Below, in pieces: positions 28,875-41,035 of a DNA stretch of 64,000 nucleotides. Position 1 is the stretch's first letter; each line of letters starts with the position of its first letter. A model generated the notes under the pieces. It did no database searches and had not been told where the DNA came from. It was given only the letters and a program-made list of their open reading frames with translations. Source of the stretch: Buchnera aphidicola (Astegopteryx bambusae) (lineage in GTDB: Bacteria > Pseudomonadota > Gammaproteobacteria > Enterobacterales > Enterobacteriaceae); the NCBI RefSeq assembly GCF_039365365.1, contig NZ_CP134985.1, positions 310,001 through 374,000 of the forward strand, given 5' to 3'. The translations under genes were made by a program, and so were the position numbers.

Positions 28875-29954
28875 ATGAATTATAAAATTTTATCTAGAAA
28901 ATATAGACCAAAATGTTTTAAAGAAATAGTTGGGCAAAAGTATATATTAAAATCAATATTTAATAGTTTTAAACTAAAAAAAATACATCATTCATGGATT
29001 TTATATGGAGACAGTGGTGTTGGAAAAACTACAATATCAAGATTATTAGCAAAAAGTTTAAGTTGTGAAAAAGGAATAAGATATTTTTCATGCTTAAAAT
29101 GTAGAAATTGTATAGAAATATTAAACGGAAATTTTATAGATTTAATAGAAATTGATGCAGCATCTAAAACTAAAGTAGAAGAAATTAAAGAAATTTTAGA
29201 AAATGCAAAATATTTGCCAGTAAAAGGAAGATTTAAGATATATATAATTGATGAAATACACATGTTGTCCAAACATAGCTTTAATGCTTTGTTAAAAATA
29301 TTAGAAGAAACTCCTAAACATATAAAATTTATATTAGCTACAACTAACATAAAAAAAATACCAGAAACAATAGTTTCTAGATGTATGTGTTTTACACTAA
29401 ACAAAATTAATGAAAATCAAGCATATAAATGTTTAAAAAAAATACTCAAAAAAGAAAAAATAGGAATAGAAAAATCTGCAATAAAAACAATATGTGAAGA
29501 AGCACAAGGAAATATAAGAAGTTCTCTAAATATTGCAGAACAATCTATTTTACTAGATAAGAAAAAAATTACAGAAAAAAATATAATTTCTATATTAGGT
29601 AAAATAGATCAAAAAAAAATATTTTTGATAACAAAATATTTAATAAAAAAAAAAATTAAAAAAGTGTTTGAAATATTAAATGAAATAAATATATCAAATT
29701 ATCAATGTAAAATAATATTTAATAATATATTAAAATTATTACATCATTTCGCAATTTTAAAAAAATTTGGTTTTCCTATAGAAAAAGAAACATATATGAA
29801 AAAATATAACAATGAAATAATGAAAATAATAAAAAAAATAGAATTTTCAAAAATACAGAAGTATTATAATATTATAATAAAAGGAAAAATAGAAATGAAA
29901 GATTCTCCTAGTCAAAAAATATGTTTAGAAATGACATTACTAAAAATTATGTAA
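28875..29954 (+). CDS. dnaX: DNA polymerase III clamp-loader subunit (gamma-length DnaX)
   Basis: A 359-residue AAA+ protein. It has Walker [10 protein letters not shown] near residue 45, four zinc cysteines (one after SLS, then CLKCRNC), the Walker B IDEIHMLS, and the SRC motif near residue 170. E. coli makes tau (643 residues) and gamma (431). Here the protein ends after domain III, so the tau domains that contact DnaB and the alpha subunit are absent. Any programmed frameshift site has been lost with them. Truncated DnaX of this size is known in Buchnera. The gene is intact and precedes ybaB, as in E. coli. Confidence 0.95.
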   Translation: MNYKILSRKYRPKCFKEIVGQKYILKSIFNSFKLKKIHHSWILYGDSGVGKTTISRLLAKSLSCEKGIRYFSCLKCRNCIEILNGNFIDLIEIDAASKTKVEEIKEILENAKYLPVKGRFKIYIIDEIHMLSKHSFNALLKILEETPKHIKFILATTNIKKIPETIVSRCMCFTLNKINENQAYKCLKKILKKEKIGIEKSAIKTICEEAQGNIRSSLNIAEQSILLDKKKITEKNIISILGKIDQKKIFLITKYLIKKKIKKVFEILNEINISNYQCKIIFNNILKLLHHFAILKKFGFPIEKETYMKKYNNEIMKIIKKIEFSKIQKYYNIIIKGKIEMKDSPSQKICLEMTLLKIM

Positions 29955-29997
29955 TTTATTAAAAAAATATAATAATAAAATAATAAAAAGGTGCACA

Positions 29998-30327
29998 ATG
30001 TTTACAAATGAAAAATTAGGAAATTTAATGAAACAAGCGCAAAATATGCAAGAAAAAATGTCAAAAATGCAAGAAGAAATGGCTAAAATAGAAGTTACTG
30101 GAGAAGCTGGAGCAGGATTAGTAAAAGTAACAATAAATGGAATACACAATTGTAGAAAAGTTGAAATTGACCCAACTCTGTTGGAAGATGACAAAGAAAT
30201 TTTAGAAGATTTGGCTACTGCAGCTTTTAATGACGCATCTAGAAGAATATCTGAAGCTCAAAAAAAAAAAATGTCTAATATTTCTAATAAATCACAAATT
30301 CCAAATAATTTTAACTTTCCTTTTTAA
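29998..30327 (+). CDS. ybaB: YbaB/EbfC family nucleoid-associated protein
   Basis: A 109-residue protein matching E. coli YbaB (109). It starts with the coiled-coil helix [21 protein letters not shown] and has the conserved core [20 protein letters not shown]. The family binds DNA as a dimer of tweezer-like shape. AAGGTG lies just before the ATG. Placement after dnaX is the E. coli order; recR, which follows there, is missing here. This is one of the few proteins of the region with low lysine content. Confidence 0.96.
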   Translation: MFTNEKLGNLMKQAQNMQEKMSKMQEEMAKIEVTGEAGAGLVKVTINGIHNCRKVEIDPTLLEDDKEILEDLATAAFNDASRRISEAQKKKMSNISNKSQIPNNFNFPF

Positions 30328-30446
30328 TTTTTTTAAATAAAATTATAGAAAATTATTACGATTTTTATAAAAATAAGAATAATAATATTTTTGTAAAATT
30401 AAACATTTAAAAATATTTTATAAAATGTTATGAACTAGGAAAAAAA

Positions 30447-32309
30447 ATGAAAATAGAAAAATATTCATTTAAATCAGAATCAAAACAATTATTAAATTTA
30501 ATGATACATTCATTATATTCTAATAAAGAAATATTTATAAGAGAGTTAATATCTAATGCATCTGATGCAATAGAAAAATCTAGATTCATGTTACTTTCAA
30601 AAGAAAAAATTTTAAATAATAATATAAAATATGAAATAAAAATATATTTAGATGAAAAAAATAATAAAATTACTATACGTGATAATGGTATAGGAATGAC
30701 AAAAAAAGAAGTAATAAAAAATCTTGGTACAATCGCAAAATCTGGTACAAAAAATTTTATAAAATCTATAAAAAATAATAAAAAAAATAATTTTATAGGA
30801 AAATTCGGAGTAGGATTTTATTCAGCTTTTATAGTGTCTAAAGAAGTTCATGTAAATACATTGTCCATTCACAATAATAAAACAAAAAATAGTATTATCT
30901 GGAAATCAAGTGGAGATGGAAAATATAGTATAGAAAAATCAAAAAAAAAAAATGTAGGAACAGATGTAATTTTGTTTTTAAAAAATTCAGAAAATTATTT
31001 AACAAATTACTATACAATAAAAAATATAATAAAAAAATATTCTGATCATATAGACATACCAATAAAAATAAAAAAATATAATAAAAATAATAAAACACAT
31101 GAATGGAAACAAATAAACTCATCAGAAGCTTTATGGACTTTAGAAAAAAAAAATATAAGTAAAGAAAAATATATTAACTTTTACAAATATATAACAAATG
31201 ATAATTTTGATCCAATTATATGGTCACATAACAAAGTAGAAGGAAATATTGAATATACAATGTTATTGTACATACCATCAAAAGCTCCATGGGACATATG
31301 GAACAGAGAAAAAAAAGGTGGATTAAAATTATACATAAATAAAGTATATATAATGGACGATGTTGAACAATTTTTACCAAATTATTTAAGATTTGTTAAA
31401 GGAATAATAGATTCAAAAAACTTACCATTAAATGTTTCAAGAGAAATATTACAAACAAATAAAAATATAGAAACTATAAAAAAAATAATAACAAAAAAAA
31501 TATTAATATTAATACAAAAAATTGATAAAAAAAAATACATAACGTTTTGGAAAGAATTTGGATCTATAATAAAAGAAGGAATAGCTGAAGATATAGAAAA
31601 TAAACAAATAATATCAAATTTATTATTATTTTCTTCTATTAATACTAATAGTACAAAAAAATATTTATCATTAAATGAATATGTAAAAAATATGAAAAAA
31701 TTTCAAAAAAATATATATTTTATTACATCAGATAATTATAAATCAGCTAAAAATAATCCTCATTTAGAAATTTTCAAAAAGAAAGAAATAGATGTGTTAA
31801 TATTACATGAGAGAATAGATGAATGGATGATGAATTATTTAACAGAATTTAAAGGAATAAAATTTCAATCTGTAAATAAATTTGATGAAACTTTTGATAA
31901 AACTATAAACAAAAACATAGAAAAAAATAAAAAAAAAATAGAAAGAATAAAACACATTGCAACGAAAATAGAAAAAATATTAAAAAACAAAATAAAAAAA
32001 GTAAATATAACATATAGATTTTCAGAAACACCAGTAGCATTAACAACAGATTCTAATGAAATGAGCACTCAAATGGCAAAACTATTTTCTGCAGCTGGCC
32101 AAAAAATACCTAAAATAAAATATATATTTGAAATAAACCCTAATCATAAAATAATAAAGATGATATCTAAAATTTCTAACGAAAAAAATTTTAAACAATG
32201 GACAAAAATGCTTTTTGAACAAGCTATTTTAAATGAAAAAGGATCATTAACAGAACCAAATAAATTTATAAAGAGAGTAAACAATTTATTAACAAAAAAT
32301 ATTTCTTAA
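30447..32309 (+). CDS. htpG: Chaperone HtpG (Hsp90 family)
   Basis: A 620-residue Hsp90 protein (E. coli 624). The N-terminal GHKL ATPase domain has ELISNASDA, the DNGIGMT motif and GKFGVGFYSAF. The middle domain has the conserved LPLNVSREILQ with its catalytic arginine. The C-terminal dimerisation domain is complete. HtpG remodels client proteins with DnaK. Upstream are dnaX-ybaB and downstream is adk, as in E. coli. No clear heat-shock promoter could be identified in the 119-base gap before the gene. Confidence 0.97.
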   Translation: MKIEKYSFKSESKQLLNLMIHSLYSNKEIFIRELISNASDAIEKSRFMLLSKEKILNNNIKYEIKIYLDEKNNKITIRDNGIGMTKKEVIKNLGTIAKSGTKNFIKSIKNNKKNNFIGKFGVGFYSAFIVSKEVHVNTLSIHNNKTKNSIIWKSSGDGKYSIEKSKKKNVGTDVILFLKNSENYLTNYYTIKNIIKKYSDHIDIPIKIKKYNKNNKTHEWKQINSSEALWTLEKKNISKEKYINFYKYITNDNFDPIIWSHNKVEGNIEYTMLLYIPSKAPWDIWNREKKGGLKLYINKVYIMDDVEQFLPNYLRFVKGIIDSKNLPLNVSREILQTNKNIETIKKIITKKILILIQKIDKKKYITFWKEFGSIIKEGIAEDIENKQIISNLLLFSSINTNSTKKYLSLNEYVKNMKKFQKNIYFITSDNYKSAKNNPHLEIFKKKEIDVLILHERIDEWMMNYLTEFKGIKFQSVNKFDETFDKTINKNIEKNKKKIERIKHIATKIEKILKNKIKKVNITYRFSETPVALTTDSNEMSTQMAKLFSAAGQKIPKIKYIFEINPNHKIIKMISKISNEKNFKQWTKMLFEQAILNEKGSLTEPNKFIKRVNNLLTKNIS

Positions 32310-32363
32310 AAAAAATAAAATAATTTTTTTTTATATAAAATACAACATAAAATGCGGAAAATT

Positions 32364-33016
32364 ATGAAAATAATAATATTAGGAGCACCAGGGAGCGGAA
32401 AAGGAACTCAAGCTAGTGCTATATCAAAAAAATATAAAATTAAAAAAATTTCTTTAGGCGAAATATTTAGAAAAAACGTAAAAAAAAAAATAGTTTAGGT
32501 AAATTAATAAAAGATAAAATAAATAATGGAAAATTAGTAGATGACAAAATATCTATAAAATTAATAAAAAATAGAATTAAACGTAAAGATTGTAATCAAG
32601 GATATATAATTGATGGATTTCCAAGAACATTTAAACAAGCAAAAAATAAAGTTTTCAAAGAAATTAAAATAGATTTTGTAATAGAAATATTAATAAATGA
32701 AAATAATATATTTAAAAGAATATCTGGAAGATTAATACATGAAAAATCAGGAAGAACATATCATAAAATATTTTACCCTCCAAAAATTAAAAATATAGAT
32801 GATATAACAGGAGAAAAGTTAAAAAAAAGAAAGGATGATAAAAAAAAAATAGCAAAAATAAGATTTAAACAACATAAAAAAGAAATTAATAAAATAAGAA
32901 AATATTTTATAGAAAACAAAATATGTAAAAAAAACTATTATTATAAAGTAAATGGAAATCTAAACAAAGAAAAAATAGCAAGGAATATATTTAAAATAAT
33001 AAATAAACATATTTAA
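32364..33016 (+). CDS. adk: Adenylate kinase, frameshifted in a poly(A) tract
   Basis: Adenylate kinase interconverts AMP, ADP and ATP and is essential in nearly all bacteria. From the ATG at 32364 the frame reads the nucleotide loop [10 protein letters not shown] and then ends at a TAG just after an A11 run. Homology continues in the next frame with [19 protein letters not shown], the GFPRT motif near residue 85, the LID domain with SGRTYH, and a TAA at 33014. One more A in the run at 32480-32490 gives a single protein of 217 residues (E. coli 214) with every conserved segment present. Since the gene should be essential, transcript slippage or a sequencing miscount is more likely than loss. 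Confidence 0.85.
32480..32490 (+). repeat. A11 homopolymer at the adk frameshift
   Basis: Eleven A bases lie where the reading frame of adk changes. The tract falls in a lysine-rich stretch between the P-loop half and the AMP-binding half. A12 would restore the frame. Confidence 0.88.
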
Positions 33017-33035
33017 AATTTATATTATTTTATTT

Positions 33036-33109
<74 letters not shown>

Positions 33110-33195
33110 ATTTTATATAAAATATAAGAATGCATTTTTTTTTTAAAATTTGCAAGCATTTTTTAAAATTATATTATTTTTAAACAGAGAAAAAA

Positions 33196-34053
33196 ATGTT
33201 AAATAAAATTATAGATGGAAAAAAAATTTCAGAACACATACAAAATAAAATAAAAAATAAAATAAAAAAAAAAATAAAAAGCGGAAAAAGACCTCCTGGA
33301 ATAGCTATTATATTAATAGGAAACAGTTATTCTGCAAAAATTTATGTAAAAAAAAAAAAAAATGCATGTAAAAATGTAGGATATATATTTAAATATTGGA
33401 ATTTTAAAAATCATGTAAAAGAAAACAAAATAATAAATTTAATAAAAAAATTAAATAAAAATAAACAAATAGATGGAATATTAATACAACTTCCATTACC
33501 AGTTAATATGAATACTAATAAAATATTAAATTCAATTTCGTATAAAAAAGATGTTGACTGTTTACATCCATATAATGCAGGATGCTTATTTCAAAAAAAT
33601 CCTAGAATTCATCCATGCACTCCAAAAGGTATAATAACTCTATTAAAAAGATATAAAATAAATATAAAGGGTTTAAATACAGTTATAATAGGAGATTCAA
33701 ATATAGTAGGAAGACCTATTAGTATGGAGCTTCTAAAATATAAATGCACTATAACTATAACGAATAAACATACAAAAAATTTAATAAATTATACTAAACA
33801 AGCGGATTTATTAATAGTTGCCATAGGAAAATCTAATTTTATAAATAAAAATTGGATAAAAAAAAATGTTATAATATTTGATGTAGGAATTAATAAATTA
33901 TCAAATGGTACAATTACTGGAGACGTAAATTTTAAATCAGTATATGAAAAAACATCATATATAACTCCTGTACCAGGAGGTGTAGGACCAATGACAGTAA
34001 TTTCATTATTAGAAAATGTATTATATATATATGAAAAATACTATAAAAAGTAA
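33196..34053 (+). CDS. folD: Bifunctional methylenetetrahydrofolate dehydrogenase/cyclohydrolase
   Basis: A 285-residue protein (E. coli 288). It oxidises 5,10-methylene-THF with NADP and hydrolyses the product to 10-formyl-THF, the formyl donor for Fmt (41036) and purine synthesis. The catalytic Tyr-Lys motif appears as YVKKKKNACKNVGY near residue 52. Other motifs are GILIQLPLP, the DVDCLHPYN loop, GDSNIVGRP for NADP binding and the terminal PVPGGVGPMT. The gene converges on cysS, with six bases between the stop codons. Confidence 0.97.
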   Translation: MLNKIIDGKKISEHIQNKIKNKIKKKIKSGKRPPGIAIILIGNSYSAKIYVKKKKNACKNVGYIFKYWNFKNHVKENKIINLIKKLNKNKQIDGILIQLPLPVNMNTNKILNSISYKKDVDCLHPYNAGCLFQKNPRIHPCTPKGIITLLKRYKINIKGLNTVIIGDSNIVGRPISMELLKYKCTITITNKHTKNLINYTKQADLLIVAIGKSNFINKNWIKKNVIIFDVGINKLSNGTITGDVNFKSVYEKTSYITPVPGGVGPMTVISLLENVLYIYEKYYKK

Positions 34054-34059
34054 TTTATA

Positions 34060-35466
34060 CTATGTAAATTTCCAAAAAGTACTATTAACATTATCTTCTA
34101 AAATTATACCAAATGAATTAATTTTTTTTCTAATAAAATCGGATTTACTCCAATTTTTATTTTGTCTAGAAAAGTTTCTAATTTTTATTAAAATTTTTAT
34201 CTTATAAATAGAAATTTTATCTTTAAAATTTTTTGTATTATATTTTTTAAAAAAATTATCATAACTTAAAAAAAATAAACCTAAAATTTTTCCTAAAAAA
34301 ATTAATTTAGTAGCTAATATGTCTATATTGTCTTTATTTTTTTCTAAATTTATTTTTTTTGAAATAGCAAATAATATAGAAATTGCTTTTGGTGTATTTA
34401 AATCATTATTCATAGCTTTTATAAATTTCTTTTCAAAATATTTTGAACTTTTTGTAATACTATTATTTACTTTAGTATTTAATAAAGAATAATATAATCT
34501 TTCTACAGCAAATCTAGCTTTTTGCAAACTTGTCTTTTTATAAATAATTGGTTTTCTATAATGAGTAGATAAAAAAAAATATCTAATTGTATCAGAATCA
34601 TAATTTAATAATGCTTGTCTTAAACTATAACTATTTTTTAAAGATTTTGACATTTTGACATTATCAAAAATTAATAATCCAGAATGCATCCAATAATTAA
34701 CATAATTATTATTTTTTAAAAAACAAGCAGATTGAGATCTTTCGTTTTCATGATGAGGAAATAGTAAATCTAATCCTCCACCATGTATATCGAAAAATTT
34801 TCCACAATATTTATAACTCAATGCAGAACATTCAATATGCCATCCAGGTCTTCCAAAACCCCAAGGAGATTTCCAATAAATATTATTATTGAAATTATTT
34901 TCTTCTTTTATTTTCCACAAAACAAAATCTTTTTTTTTTATTTTATTTGAAAAATTAATTTTTTTATTATTTTTTTTTAAATTTAACAATATTTGATTTG
35001 ATAATTTTCCATATGAATTAAAATTAGATATAGAAAACATAATATCTCCATTTTTTGAAATATAAGCACATTTCAAAAATAATAATTTTTTTATAAATTT
35101 AATTATTATGTCTATGTTTTCTGTAACTCTAGGTTCTACATTTGGAGGTAAAATGTTCAAATTAAAAAAATCATTTTGCATATTCTTTATAATTCTATTT
35201 GTCAAACAAAATATTTTTTCATTATTTTTAAATGATTTTTTAATAATTTTATCGTCAACATCAGTAATATTTCTAATATATCTTACTTTATATCCAATAT
35301 GTTTTAAATATCTTATCAACATATCAAAAACTACGAAAGTTCTGCCATGTCCTAAATGACAAAAACTATAAACAGTCACTCCGCATACATAAATACAAAC
35401 TTTTTTCTTAATAAAAGTTTTAAAAACTTCTTTTTTATTTGTTAAAGTATTAAAAATTTTCAACAT
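34060..35466 (-). CDS. cysS: Cysteinyl-tRNA synthetase
   Basis: A 468-residue class I synthetase (E. coli 461). The HIGH motif is HLGHGRT near residue 38 and the KMSKS motif is KMSKSLKN near residue 270. The zinc ligands that select cysteine are seen as YVCGVTVY, HIECSAL and the HHENERSQS segment. The start codon lies about 30 bases after the 3' end of the 5S rRNA on the same strand, so it could be reached by read-through from the rRNA unit. It converges with folD. Confidence 0.97.
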   Translation of the reverse strand: MLKIFNTLTNKKEVFKTFIKKKVCIYVCGVTVYSFCHLGHGRTFVVFDMLIRYLKHIGYKVRYIRNITDVDDKIIKKSFKNNEKIFCLTNRIIKNMQNDFFNLNILPPNVEPRVTENIDIIIKFIKKLLFLKCAYISKNGDIMFSISNFNSYGKLSNQILLNLKKNNKKINFSNKIKKKDFVLWKIKEENNFNNNIYWKSPWGFGRPGWHIECSALSYKYCGKFFDIHGGGLDLLFPHHENERSQSACFLKNNNYVNYWMHSGLLIFDNVKMSKSLKNSYSLRQALLNYDSDTIRYFFLSTHYRKPIIYKKTSLQKARFAVERLYYSLLNTKVNNSITKSSKYFEKKFIKAMNNDLNTPKAISILFAISKKINLEKNKDNIDILATKLIFLGKILGLFFLSYDNFFKKYNTKNFKDKISIYKIKILIKIRNFSRQNKNWSKSDFIRKKINSFGIILEDNVNSTFWKFT

Positions 35467-35495
35467 AAATTATATTTAAAAAAAAAATATTAAAA

Positions 35496-35613
35496 CCCTG
35501 GCAATTTACCTACTCTCACACAAGGAGGCCTTGTACTACCATCGGTGTTGAAACGTTTCACTTCTGAGTTCGGTATGGATTCAGGTGGTTCCATAACACT
35601 GTATTGCCAGGAA
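35496..35613 (-). rRNA. rrf: 5S ribosomal RNA
   Basis: The minus strand carries the conserved 5S core: CCACCTGAATCCATACCGAA, then CTCAGAAGTGAAACG, CCGATGGTAGT and GAGAGTAGG. The ends CCTGGCAAT and ATTGCCAGG pair as helix I. Coordinates are set from this terminal stem and may be off by a few bases. It lies 89 bases after the 23S gene. Confidence 0.96.
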
Positions 35614-35702
35614 TTTAAAAACATAGTTCAAAAAAAATTATGCATAAATTTTTTATAAAATAACAGAAAAAAACAAAACTAATAAAACATTTCTGGTGTT
35701 GT

Positions 35703-38673
<2,971 letters not shown>

Positions 38674-38843
38674 TTACAACCCACAAATGTCTTAACTTAT
38701 TTATATACAAACTAATAAAATATAAATAAAATTTTGTTTAATTCTGATTTTTTAAAGAGCATTATTATTAATTTAACTACATAAAATTAAATTAACAATA
38801 ACATGAAAAAATAAAATAGTACAGAAAAATTTAAAAATTATAA

Positions 38844-38916
38844 TGTCCCCTAGGGGATTTGAACCCCTGTTGCCGCCGTGAAAGGGCAGTGTCCTAAACC
38901 ACTAGACGAAGGGGAC
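38844..38916 (-). tRNA. tRNA-Glu (UUC)
   Basis: The minus strand gives a 73-nucleotide tRNA with acceptor GTCCCCT/AGGGGAC, anticodon loop CTTTCAC (anticodon TTC) and T loop TTCAAAT. It closely matches E. coli tRNA-Glu, although the discriminator base is A rather than G. The CCA is not encoded. It precedes 23S rRNA on the same strand, a remnant of the 16S-tRNA-Glu-23S spacer arrangement. It is a substrate of the Tus/MnmA 2-thiolation pathway encoded partly in this window. Confidence 0.97.
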
Positions 38917-38940
38917 TAAAAAAAATTAATACTATAAATA

Positions 38941-38972
38941 TTATATAGTACATAATGAAAAAAAAGAGTCAA
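38941..38972 (-). promoter_or_regulatory. Putative promoter of the tRNA-Glu/23S/5S unit
   Basis: On the minus strand a TTGACT box (38967-38972) lies upstream of tRNA-Glu. It is followed by TACTATATAAT, which offers a -10 box at spacings of 16 (TACTAT) or 19 (TATATA). The -35 box is one base from consensus; the -10 choice is ambiguous. The gene unit needs its own promoter because 16S is not linked. Confidence 0.5.
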
Positions 38973-39005
38973 GAAATTTATATATTTTTTTTAAAAAAAG
39001 TATAT

Positions 39006-39863
39006 TTATAAATTTATTTTTTTATTTAATGTTATTATAGTATTTTCTATATTAGGAAATTTTTTATGCCAGAAAAAACAAGAATAAGCAGCCTGACTAA
39101 CTAACATACCAATACCATTTTTTAAATTTATCGCTCCATTTTTTTTACACATTTTTAAAAATGGAGTATATTTTTCTTTATTAAAATAAAGATCATAACA
39201 ATAAGTATTTTTTGAAATAATAGAATTAGGAACATCAGGAATTTCATTAAAAATTCCACTAGAAGTAGCATTTATTACTAAATTAAAATAATATTTTTTT
39301 AATTCATGTCTTTTTAAACAAAAGATATTACCAAATTTTTTAAAATATTTTACTAACTTTTTTGATTTACTATTAGTTCTATTATATATATACACTAAAT
39401 TTTTTTTAGAAATTAAATTAGGAACAATTCCATAAGCTGCTCCTCCAGACCCAATTATTAAAATATTATTTTTTTTTCTTAAAAAATTTAATCTATTTAA
39501 ATCATACAAAAGACCTACACCATCCGTATTATCACCTAATAAAAATTTATTATTAATTTTTTTTATAGTATTAACTGATCTAGAAATTTTTGCTCTTTCG
39601 GTTAAGTTATCTAAATATTTTATTATTTCTTTTTTAAAAGGAACAGTAACATTTGCTCCTAAATTATATTTTTTAACAAAAAAATTTTTTATAGAATTTT
39701 TTAAATTTTCTTTAGAAACTAAAACAGTTTTATAAAAATAATTAATATTAATTTGATTAGAAAATATTGTATGAATTTCAGGAGAAAAAGAATGATGTAC
39801 AGGATTTCCAAATAAACAAAAACAACTATTATAAAATTTAACCATTTCTAATATATTCTCCAT
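39006..39863 (-). CDS. aroE: Shikimate dehydrogenase
   Basis: A protein of up to 285 residues (E. coli AroE 272). It reduces 3-dehydroshikimate to shikimate with NADPH, in the pathway to chorismate and the aromatic amino acids. Motifs: LFGNPVHHSFSP for substrate binding, catalytic lysine in NVTVPFKKE, catalytic aspartate in LGDNTDGVG, GSGGAAYG for NADPH, and GIGMLVSQAA near the end. The first ATG (39863) overlaps tsaC by 26 bases. A second ATG at 39845 gives a start nearer the E. coli one and an 8-base overlap, so the true start is uncertain. aroB is at the other end of the window. Confidence 0.95.
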   Translation of the reverse strand: MENILEMVKFYNSCFCLFGNPVHHSFSPEIHTIFSNQININYFYKTVLVSKENLKNSIKNFFVKKYNLGANVTVPFKKEIIKYLDNLTERAKISRSVNTIKKINNKFLLGDNTDGVGLLYDLNRLNFLRKKNNILIIGSGGAAYGIVPNLISKKNLVYIYNRTNSKSKKLVKYFKKFGNIFCLKRHELKKYYFNLVINATSSGIFNEIPDVPNSIISKNTYCYDLYFNKEKYTPFLKMCKKNGAINLKNGIGMLVSQAAYSCFFWHKKFPNIENTIITLNKKINL

Positions 39864-40407
39864 TAACTATATTTATAATAGCAGAAGGATTTTTTTTAAA
39901 ATCTACATTTCCATACATTACACAAATATTATTACCGAACTGACTAAAAATTTCTCTAATATTTCTACAAGGACTCAATCCATTTAAATTAGCACTAGTA
40001 GAAATTATCGCTTTTCCAAAATTTTTACACAAATTATGAACAAATTTATTCTTTGTTATTCTAACTGCAACAAACTTAGATTTACCTGTTATCCAAGATG
40101 GCACACTTTTTTTAGCTGGATGCAAAAGAGTAAAATTACCAGGCCAAAGTTTATAAAATTTTTTTATATTTTTATATGGTACATGTTTTATAGAAATATA
40201 TTTTTTTATATATTCATAATTAGAAGATATTATTATAAGTCCTTTGTTAATATCTCGATTCTTAATTTTTAATAAATTCATAACAGCTTGTTTATTATCA
40301 GGATCACAACCTAATCCAAAAACTGATTCAGTTGGATATATAATAATTTTACCATTTTTTAAATCTAAAACACATTTATCAAGATTTTTTTTTATTTCAA
40401 TATACAT
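39838..40407 (-). CDS. tsaC: Threonylcarbamoyl-AMP synthase TsaC
   Basis: A 189-residue YrdC-domain protein (E. coli TsaC 190). It makes threonylcarbamoyl-AMP from threonine, bicarbonate and ATP for the t6A37 modification of tRNAs that read ANN codons. Conserved features are the YPTESVFGLGCDP motif near residue 25, the basic residues of KIKNRD, the WPGNFTLL segment, and STSANLNG near residue 140. Its 3' end overlaps aroE, as adjacent in E. coli (tsaC-aroE). Confidence 0.95.
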   Translation of the reverse strand: MYIEIKKNLDKCVLDLKNGKIIIYPTESVFGLGCDPDNKQAVMNLLKIKNRDINKGLIIISSNYEYIKKYISIKHVPYKNIKKFYKLWPGNFTLLHPAKKSVPSWITGKSKFVAVRITKNKFVHNLCKNFGKAIISTSANLNGLSPCRNIREIFSQFGNNICVMYGNVDFKKNPSAIINIVNGEYIRNG

Positions 40408-40527
40408 AAAAAATTATTTAAAAAAAGTTTTATATTGATTTATTTAAAAAAATTAAAGATAATATAAATGTAAAATGATAACATAAAATTAAATTGTTTA
40501 AAATAAAAATAACAAAATTTTAAAAAA

Positions 40528-41034
40528 ATGAAAATATTTAAAATATTAACATATCCTAATAAAAAACTTAGATGCATATCTAAACCAGTTAAAAGAATAG
40601 ATATAAAAATACAAAATATAATAGATAAAATGTTTGAAACCATGATATCAGAAAATGGAATAGGATTATCAGCTATTCAAGTAAACATTCCATTACAAAT
40701 AATAACAATTTTAGATACTAAAAATTTTAATAAAAAAATTACAATAATAAATCCAAAAATAAAAAAAAAAAAAAAAAAAATACTACAAAACGAAGGTTGT
40801 CTATCATTTCCAAATCAACAAGCATTAGTTCCAAGATATAAATATTTAGAAATAGAAGCATTAAATTATTTTGGAAAAAATATAAAAATATATGCAAAAT
40901 CTTTATTATCAATATGTATACAACATGAAATAGATCATTTATTCGGAAAATTATTTATTGATTATCTGTCTGATTTAAAAAAAAATATAATAAAAAAAAA
41001 ATTAAAAAAAATGAAAAAAAATAAAAAAATATAA
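40528..41034 (+). CDS. def: Peptide deformylase
   Basis: A 168-residue metalloenzyme (E. coli 169) that removes the N-formyl group from new proteins. The three family motifs are present: GIGLSAIQ (alanine replaced by serine against GIGLAATQ), EGCLSFP with the metal-binding cysteine, and HEIDHLFG with the two metal-binding histidines. fmt starts one base after the stop, the normal def-fmt pair. The gene contains an A17 run at 40764-40780, yet stays in frame. Confidence 0.97.
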   Translation: MKIFKILTYPNKKLRCISKPVKRIDIKIQNIIDKMFETMISENGIGLSAIQVNIPLQIITILDTKNFNKKITIINPKIKKKKKKILQNEGCLSFPNQQALVPRYKYLEIEALNYFGKNIKIYAKSLLSICIQHEIDHLFGKLFIDYLSDLKKNIIKKKLKKMKKNKKI

Positions 41035-41035
41035 A

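Noticed and set aside
28988-29404. A 138-codon frame antisense to dnaX
   Set aside because: Shadow of dnaX; no start context or family features.
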